DNA of 64,000 bases from Quercus robur (Eukaryota > Streptophyta > Magnoliopsida > Fagales > Fagaceae): NCBI RefSeq assembly GCF_932294415.1, contig NC_065535.1:86334862-86398861 (forward strand), in the 5' to 3' direction. The position numbers and the translations under genes are program-made. The notes under the pieces were generated by a model that saw nothing but the letters and a program-made list of their open reading frames with translations, was not told where the DNA came from and made no database searches. Positions 57,801 to 64,000 of this stretch are shown in pieces. Position 1 is the first letter of the stretch. Each line of letters opens with the position of its first letter.

Positions 57801-60800
57801 TACAATACCATGGCCTTAATAAGTGTACAAATAACATGCAAATCATTGCTGGAAAGCAAAATATTTTTGAACTCACAGGGTACCTGGTACTAAACCACCA
57901 TGATAAAGTGCTTTGAGTTCCACATGATGATGACACAAAATAAAGTGCTTTTTTAATAGCTTTATTCTTTTTTTTTTTGAGGAAACAACTTTACTCATTG
58001 TTCACATATGACAATGACACAAAAAATAATCCAAATGTATGGATTACGTAGAACATAAAATTGTTAATGCCTAGTAAAAATCATTGTTCACAAATTAACA
58101 ATGACAAAAAAAAAAAAAAAAAAAAAACCCAAATGTAAGGATTACATGTTGTTAATGCCTAATACAAAAAGTTTGCACAACCCAACACAAACTAATTATA
58201 TTTGCTCAAACCCAAGGTTTTTCTTCTTCTTAGCCTGTCCTTTGAATGGCTTTTTCCAAAGTTGGCACCACCACACGCTCACTATTAGCACCACCACCAT
58301 ATATTGTTAATGGTGCCGTTGAAGTTCTTACACCGGTGGAACTTGCAACAACAGCCTTTGAACCTCCAGCCCTTGAATTTACAGCACTTACAGCAATAGT
58401 CTTTAAACCTTTAGCCCTTGAATCTACAGCACTTGCAGCAGTAGCCCTTGCACCTCCAGCTGCTTGCTTCTTGTTTGTTGTAGGTGTCTTCTTAGCATTG
58501 GTAGACATCGTACCCTACATTATAACACACAAAAAATATATAAATATCAAGAATTAACGATGGAAAACATAAAATAGAGCACACAAAACTAACCTTGTCT
58601 TTTTTGGATGGACATGTTCTGCTATTATGTCCCACCTTCTTACACTCAGAGCACTTGATGATTGTACCAGCCTTGCTTAGCTTATATGGGTTTTTGGGTT
58701 CTGAAGGATGCCTCTTTCTCTTTATCTTGGGTCTACCACGTTGTATCTTATCCTTGGGTGGTTCCAAAGGATCTATTGATGTCCTTCTCCACTGTTCCAT
58801 GCTAGCCACAGGGTAAATTATTGGTTCATATGCCTTCATGTATGTCTCAATTGTGTAATAAGGATGCACATAATCTTCAGGTACACTTCCATCAAATAGT
58901 ATGGCAGATATGGCATGTTGACATGGGATGCCAGTAAGATCCCACTTCCTACAACCACATGTCCTCTTGCTCAAGTTCACAACAAACCTTTGATGTTTGC
59001 ACTCAACCTCAAATAAACCATTTCCAGCATATATTGACACACAATCAGAAGACTTCAAACTTTCATTGTCCAACTTCGCTTGAATTTTGGGACATATTTT
59101 CCCTGTCAATTTAGACATCCCTTCCCTCTTCAATTGGAACCTCCTCATCAGCTTTCTCCTAATCTTTTCAATCATGGTTACTATAGGCTTGTCCCTAGCA
59201 TCTAAAATGTATGAGTTGAAACTCTCTGATAGATTATTCACAAGCAGGTCACTCTTTGAATGGTCTGTGAAATATGACCTAGACCACATGGATGGATCTA
59301 CATTATCCAAATACTCATAAGCTTTTGGGCACAATCTCTTAAGCTCACCCATTTGTTCAAGAAACTCATGCTCTGTATATGCTGTAGCTGCAGCCCACAA
59401 CTTGTCCTTAAGTGCTTTCCCTTTGTGGCCTTTATCTCTATAATTGGCATACAAATGCCTCACACATGACCTATGATCTGCCATAGGACATACCACGTCA
59501 AAGCTTTGGATCAAGCCCTACATACAAAAGACAAATACTTTAATAAAAATAATAAAATATATAAAGGTCAAATTTAATAAATGAAAATAATTAAAATTGC
59601 CCATGCCTTTTGTCTATCTGAAATAAATGCCCATCCATGTTGTTCAACTAGGCCAAGATCCTTCAATAAGCAACCAAGGAACCAAGACCAACTGTCCTTG
59701 CTCTCAGTTTCTACAATAGCCATAGCAATGGGGTACATGTTATCATTGGCATCTCTTCCCACAGCACTTAAGGTTTGTCCTTTTTGGTTGCCCTTCAAGA
59801 AACATCCATCTAGCCCAATTAAGGGTCTACATCCAGCCTTGAACCCTTCCTTTGTAGCTTGGAGACAAATGTATAACCTTTGAAATGTACCTGCCACATC
59901 AAGAGTAGGCCTATCCACCAACATCAATGTAGTGGTACCCACATTTGTAGCCTTTAATGTCTCACAATAGTCCCAAATTCTATTATATTGTTCATTATCG
60001 TCACCATCAATTAATTTTTCAGCACTTTTCCTTGCTCTATACACCTGCATCCTACCCACATCAACATGAAACTTATCCTTGATCTCTTTCTGCAATCCAG
60101 CAGTAGGGCAGTTTAAATCATATCTAAACACCTCTTAGAAATCCACCTTGATGTACATGCTGAATTTTTGTATGCCCTAGTGCAAGTGTGAGTGGGGTTC
60201 AATGTCTTAATTTGGAAGGTCATTTCATCTGTTACTTGAGAACCATAAACCCTATATTTGCATCCTTCAGCTTTACATCTCACAATCACCTTGTCTTTAT
60301 TGTTCTTCACAAAACGTAAATCTTTGCCTTTAATCAAGTTGGCCTCTCTGACAGCTTCTCTAAAAGTGGCAACGTCACCAAACTGCAAACCTTTCACAAG
60401 TTCTGGACAGGCCATATCAATTTCATTAAATTCAAGATTTTTGTTGGTGTTACAGTTATCCTCTTCAGATGTGGGCTTAGGAGAAATCAGCTCATCACTT
60501 TTGGCAATATCAGAACCACAATCCTTACCCATTTGCTCTCCATGTGTCAAATACAATTCCTTCTTGGGGTCATTTTCCTTCCCAATTGGCTCAAATATGT
60601 CTTCATCACCACTTAGTACCTCACTCCAAAAACGATCTTTATAAGCTCTACTGTTTTCTACATCAAACTCCTCTTCTTCACTCTCATTCAAGCTTTCATA
60701 TTCATCTTCAGCTATATTTTCATGCCAATCCACATCAAGGTCACCATCGGCATCATACCCTAGGGGGACAACATCATCACACACCTTCTCCTTCCCCTTC

Positions 60801-61426
60801 CTATTGCTACCAGTAGACTTATTTTTCCCACCCTTAATTTGCAATTTTGGTCTATTAAAACCAGTAGCATTAGCAACACACTTCTCTTTTCCCTTCCTTT
60901 TGCTACCACCAATAATATCACTTTCAGGTAGGTTATGAGTAAATGGTATGCAATCACTGTCGATCTCTTGACTAACAGTGTATAATACCACATTTTCTAC
61001 ACCTTTATGACAGTCAACCATCTTCAACACATCTGGATCTGTTTTTATCTGCACAAGCCCTTCATCCAAATTCATGCCAACTTGTTTGTAATAAACTAAA
61101 TCCCCCCTTTTATATCCATATGACTTCAAAACACTCTCAACCTCAATAAAGGACATACAGTCCCTATCATATCCCTTACCATGAATTGTTATGTCAGCAC
61201 CAACATAAATTAACCCATTCAAATTCTTGAGCCTTCCCCCGTGGTGAATCTCAAATATTAAATCACATTCTTCCATGTTTTGGCTGTATTTTTTTCTGCA
61301 TTAAAATATTCTAGTCAAAAACATGCTTTCAATATTACGAGTGGGACAAAAATTATTTTATACAATGTGGGGACCAATTGAAGACACCACCTAAGTCAAT
61401 ACAAACACATAATAATATTCTATAAC

Positions 61427-61472
<46 letters not shown>

Positions 61473-64000
61473 CACACGCACATACCCATCCATAATTAAA
61501 AAAAATTCAAAAAGCTACCAAATAGTAAAAAACCACACGCACACACCCATCCACAAATCTGCTTAGACAGATGCTCAATCATATGAAACTTAACACAAAA
61601 CATATATATATATATATATATATCATCCAAACCCAAAACAACATCACACATAAAATAAATCACCGATTTAAAGAGGTAGTTAGGAAGCGAAATTGAAATT
61701 TTAGAACAATAATCTCATAAACTGAATGCATTTAGATTTTGCTAACCTGTGATAGAAGATTTAAACTTTGCCAATGGCCAAGGAAGAAACTCTGAGATTT
61801 TGTGTTCTTTTAGAGAGAGGGAGAGTGCAGATGAAGCAGCGGGAAACCAAACGAATAAGAAAAAAATTAGGTTTTGTTTTAATTAATCTTGAGAAGGGTG
61901 TTTCAGTCTTTTAATTTTGTTTCACCTAAGTAAGAAGCATGTGCTTGTCACATGCAACAAGATTCTGTTAAATATAATAGAAAAATAACACCGGGGTGCA
62001 AAGCGTGATAAGTGTGATAGTTTAGGGTGCAAAGTGTGCAGTCAGATAGTTTAGGGTGCAAAGTGTAATCTAGTGGATAGTTTAGGGTGGTAAAGTGTAA
62101 TTTTCCCTTTTTTTAATAATGATAATCAAGTGGATTTTATTAAGCAACAAGCTGGAAAACCAGCCACGACAGTTAAATGCTACAACAGGGCAAACAACTC
62201 CCAACAACTAGACAAACAATATCTAAACCACACAGCCAAGATTGACTACCCAAAGATGCAGATCAGGGACAAAATCCCAGCAACTAACAAACCAAAATAC
62301 AAGTGCTTATAAAGGAAATAAAAATAAAATATAAAGGATTACATTTGAATAACACGTTACATAAGTGAGCATCTTAAATAAACAAAATTTGTTGCTCCCA
62401 AATTGAAAACTCAAAACTATCAGAACTTTAGAGCTTATAAAGGAAAACAAAGCCAAAAGTCCACCATAACATAACCCGTCAAGCTATAAGTATACATTGC
62501 ATAGAGTATCTTAACTTGAAACAAAGACCTAAAGAGAAACTGAAACAAGTAGATATTCTGGGGACTATAACAAAAAGATGGCCTAATAATTCTTTTTTTA
62601 AAACAAGTATTTGGCAAAATAGCATGTTTAAAAGTTGTTCTGGGAAAGAGCTATTTTTGAATCTCATCTGTTGGAGAGAAGAGTTTAATGATTGAACTCG
62701 ACTCTTCAAGAGACGAATTTCATGTTTTCAGTGGAAGTTGTCTCTTCAAGACACAGACGAGCTTCACTCAAAGCATGGAACTCGTATCTTACAAATACGA
62801 GATTTAAAAAGCCTATGTCCCCAAATACTTTTAGTCAATCCTTACTCCTAATTAATAAATAAATTTTAATATATGTATTACAAAGCACAAATGGCCCAAA
62901 CAGACCTTTTATACTGATGAGGCTCTAATATCATTTTGGACCCATGGATATCTGGAAAAAGGCTACATTGCATAGAAGCAAAGAGAAACATGGAAAATTA
63001 CTATAAAGTTTCTAATATTTACTTTTGGATTTTGACTTATGCCTAATTTATCCTTTCAAAGTCATTTTGCTAAATTAACTAGACACCTAATTTGCTGATG
63101 TTGACATAAATTTGATGCTGTTTTTTGTACTCACTGTCAGTTCCTATAATTGTTGCTGCGGACATCTGGTGACAAAACTTAATATGGCTCTCTTTTTCTT
63201 AAACTAATACGTCTTCATATTCCAGTTTTGAGTTTGACATGCTTCCATGGATCTCTTAAAAGAAAAAAATTTCAATGAACAAGCATATAATGCTTTCAGT
63301 GTTGACATGAAAATTTCAATGAACAAGCATAATGCTTTTAGTGTTACTCCTGATTGTCAGATTTGTTGGCAAGCTAGTAGGTCGTTACTATGATAGCCAA
63401 GGAAATTCCACAAAATATTTGAAAGGAGTTGAAGTGAAGGCTGCAAGAGGTGCACAGCTTTTGGAGAAACAAAAGAAAGAAGAAGCTAAACAACCCAGTT
63501 GCAATTCAAGGTGGAGCCAGGGAGATGGTGGAGAGGTATCTTTTCATTACTTGAAAACCATGTGTTAGTGCTATTCCCGCTGTTGGGATCTCCATCCCAG
63601 TTTCCATAACTTACTAGGGATTCAACTTCATGTGGTAGAAGCTTGTTTAAAGAAATGTCTGCCTGCGCATGAGTGCATGGCAGGTAGTGGACTTAGCATC
63701 CACCTTGTTACACACAAAGCTGTAGTTAAGGAAACTTGAGCACATAATAGAGAATGAGAATTGAATCAAATCTTTTATAATGATTAAACAGGCATTTTAA
63801 TGTTCATGGAGCAATATCATACGTGTTGATTGTTTTGGTCAGGTTTGGTGTGATGTTGGCGTCCCAAGGTTGGTTCAGAGGCCTTTGGAAATTGCTTTGA
63901 CTGGGAAGATGAGTAAGCGCTGTGCTTGTTTTGAAGAAGAGCAACTGGGCCAGCCAGGGTTGGAAGTCTATGACGGATGTGACTTCCTTGGCAAGAGTTG
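49713..64000 (+). CDS. MAPR4: MAPR4/neudesin-like membrane protein with cytochrome b5-type fold (3' end outside window)
   Basis: Inferred exons are 49713-49900, 49983-50054, 52281-52318, 54579-54622, 56465-56511, 63361-63535 and 63843 to the window end. All seen junctions are GT-AG and the frame is open for 240 residues. An N-terminal anchor (IIIIVLGVFVALVAALLF) is followed by FTVEELALYNGTHPDLPILL, GSVFDVTKGKSHYGTGGGY and HFAGRDASRAFVSGNFTGDG. These are the steroid/haem-binding core of membrane-associated progesterone-binding proteins. A Cys-containing C-terminal half follows (VGKLVGRYYDSQGNSTKYLKG, CACFEEEQLGQPGLEVYDGCDF), as in plant MAPR4 (At4g14965, about 245 residues, from memory). The role in plants is poorly defined. 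Introns 2-5 are packed with transposons; intron 5 alone is 6.8 kb. A repeated FTVEEEEEDLRLFTVEE shows a small duplication at the domain start. Confidence 0.85.
50527..51216. mobile_element. Harbinger-like non-autonomous element in MAPR4-like intron 2
   Basis: The right end, read on minus, is GAGCATTCACATTGGAGGTGC followed by a CTATTTTATCAT block. The left end has the matching CTATTTTATCAT and a CCCTACATCCCATCCC stretch that mirrors CCCCACATCCCATG on the right. TTA follows the right end. The left terminus has decayed. No transposase is encoded. A GA microsatellite lies at about 51054-51076. Confidence 0.4.
51341..51814 (-). mobile_element. 5'-truncated L1-type LINE in MAPR4-like intron 2
   Basis: TTGAAACTTT lies at 51341-51350 and 51805-51814. 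The sequence between, on minus, reads through ESIDHLFLHFLVATNLWSMV, VSWVMPKFV, WCLRRERNSKCSKDNERSMP and FFRTLLDWLSALQNQ. This is the extreme C-terminus of a plant LINE ORF2 (zf-RVT region). It ends in a 3' UTR and a short tail at the left. Only the last 0.45 kb of the LINE was inserted. Confidence 0.75.
52993..53410 (+). mobile_element. TRIM retrotransposon with truncated 3' repeat (MAPR4-like intron 3)
   Basis: The 5' terminal repeat (52993-53115) starts TGTTATGATCCTAATGTCC and ends GTAACA. TGGTATCAGAGC (53118-53129) is a perfect initiator tRNA-Met primer-binding site. The second repeat starts at 53348 (TGTTATGATCTTAGTGTCCC) and breaks off near 53410. The internal region is about 230 bp and non-coding. 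Confidence 0.75.
53640..54133 (+). mobile_element. LTR retrotransposon 3' end (polypurine tract plus LTR)
   Basis: GAAGGGGAAGGGAA (53804-53817) is a polypurine tract, directly followed by an LTR that begins TGTTATGACCTAGG (53818) and ends TTTACAACA (about 54133). Upstream codons in mixed frames (FSPIGEEEYGVV) look like the decayed end of a polyprotein. The open frame 53403-53648 may be part of it but is not recognised. The 5' part of the element is missing. Confidence 0.5.
54640..56464. other. MAPR4-like intron 4: unresolved repeats
   Basis: (GA)n tracts lie at about 54790-54825 and 55137-55162. The block 55600-56150, read on minus, starts TGTAAGAATCTCACAAGGTGG and could be an LTR, but I found no clear end or duplication. 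No open frame of note is present. Confidence 0.35.
57059..57476 (+). repeat. Left terminal inverted repeat of the MULE
   Basis: This arm pairs with 61728-62107. The outer 260 bases (through AAAACAAAACCTAA) are nearly identical to the right arm. A middle part differs, and the inner CTTCCTTGGCCATTG...GGTTAGCAAAATC matches again. Confidence 0.85.
57990..58180. repeat. Tandem duplication in the MULE 3' region
   Basis: A block with CATTGTTCACA, ACAATGACA and CCAAATGTA[T/A]GGATTAC is repeated about 90 bp apart (near 57997 and 58083). The second copy contains a 23-base A-run. Confidence 0.6.
58230..61276 (-). pseudogene. MULE transposase (mudrA-like), four exons, one frameshift
   Basis: The first exon (from 61276) encodes a plant MULE N-terminal domain (LIFEIHHGGRL) and acidic linker. 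It then encodes the MuDR DNA-binding domain (FREAVREANLIKGKDLRFVK, CRVYG-type zinc ligands CKAEGCKYRV). At about 60131-60113 the frame shifts between ISKRCLD and FRYDLNCPT. The second piece (to 59607) holds the transposase core (LIGLDGCFLKGNQKGQ, WSWFLGCLL, AFISDRQK). Exon 59517-58594 continues (HRSCVRHLYANYRDKG) with the SWIM zinc finger (CGCRKWDLTGIPCQHA) and the knuckle CSECKKVGHNSRTC. The last exon is 58514-58230. The intron after ISDRQK has GC instead of GT at the donor (59606-59605). The frameshift makes this copy probably inactive. Confidence 0.85.
61430..61570. repeat. Poly(A) run and short direct repeats in the MULE 5' region
   Basis: A run of 41 A (61430-61470) is followed by two copies of an ACCACACGCAC(A)...CCCATCCA block about 55-60 bp apart. 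An (AT)n tract lies at about 61602-61622. Confidence 0.7.
62116..63360. other. Remainder of MAPR4-like intron 5
   Basis: AT-rich sequence without recognised elements. A short direct repeat (ATTTCAATGAACAAGCATA) occurs at about 63270 and 63312, just before the exon 6 acceptor. Confidence 0.4.

Larger units (their letters stand above)
57051..62115 (-). mobile_element. Complete autonomous-type Mutator-like element (MULE) in MAPR4-like intron 5
   Basis: The element runs from 57059 (GGGGAAATTACACTTTACC) to 62107 (its inverted copy ending TTTTCCC). The terminal inverted repeats extend about 400 bp: left to about 57476, right from about 61728, both ending at GGTTAGCAAAATC. Within each TIR, CACCCTAAACTATC is repeated three times. 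The flanking duplication is TTTTTTTA (57051-57058 and 62108-62115), eight bases or nine with a mismatch. It carries a mudrA-type transposase gene on minus. Inserted in a MAPR4-like intron, it must be spliced out with the host transcript. Confidence 0.9.

Noticed and set aside
58246..58557. 103-residue plus-strand frame over the MULE gene
   Set aside because: It is antisense to the last transposase exon; the minus frame continues the transposase with correct splice sites.

Overview
The window is nuclear DNA of a flowering plant, almost certainly a woody eudicot (rosid-like; the exact family cannot be fixed from the sequence). The grounds are AT-rich intergenic DNA, GT-AG introns, an intronless PLS-class PPR gene, a nuclear tRNA-Ser with a long variable arm, and a dense load of plant transposons (Helitron, MULE, CACTA, hAT, Harbinger, L1-type LINE, SINE, TRIM, LTR elements). 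There is no bacterial or viral gene content.

Four protein-coding genes look alive. (1) A PPR protein of the E/E+ class on the minus strand (11953-13935), head to head with tRNA-Ser(GCU) (14056-14137). (2) A nine-exon DCN1-like (DCUN1/PONY domain) neddylation-factor gene on the plus strand (31099-37452). (3) A class V (GH18) chitinase gene with two exons (39331-41164), whose catalytic motif is intact but whose N-terminus is atypical. (4) A MAPR4/neudesin-like cytochrome-b5-fold protein on the plus strand (49713 to beyond 64000), spread over more than 14 kb by transposon-filled introns. Broken genes include a multi-exon GH2 endo-beta-mannosidase pseudogene on the minus strand (about 7325-11107), a fragment of the DCN1-like gene 11 kb downstream of its parent (47528-48040), an orphan YL1_C-type (SWC2-like) exon (5102-5160) and a Copia reverse-transcriptase remnant (about 19850-20395).

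Layout: 1-7.3 kb is a patchwork of small transposons including a complete Helitron (639-1988) and two foldback MITEs. 7.3-11.1 kb is the mannosidase pseudogene. 11.2-14.1 kb holds a TRIM, a SINE, the PPR gene and the tRNA. 14.2-17.2 kb is a four-copy tandem array, each unit carrying a foldback element. 17.2-23.4 kb holds a CACTA end, a Copia relic, a solo LTR, two abutting Helitrons and a hAT MITE. 23.5-28.2 kb is a young non-coding LTR retrotransposon containing an 80-bp minisatellite. 29.4-30.3 kb is a non-autonomous MULE. 31-41.2 kb carries the DCN1-like and chitinase genes. 41.4-47.2 kb is a full-length LINE with only two visible nonsense codons. 49.7-64 kb is the MAPR4-like gene, whose fifth intron houses a complete 5-kb Mutator-like element with about 400-bp terminal inverted repeats.

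Many element boundaries here are defined by target-site duplications (TSDs) that can be read directly, which allows insertions to be ordered. All homology statements rest on recognised motifs and remembered family features; no database search was run.
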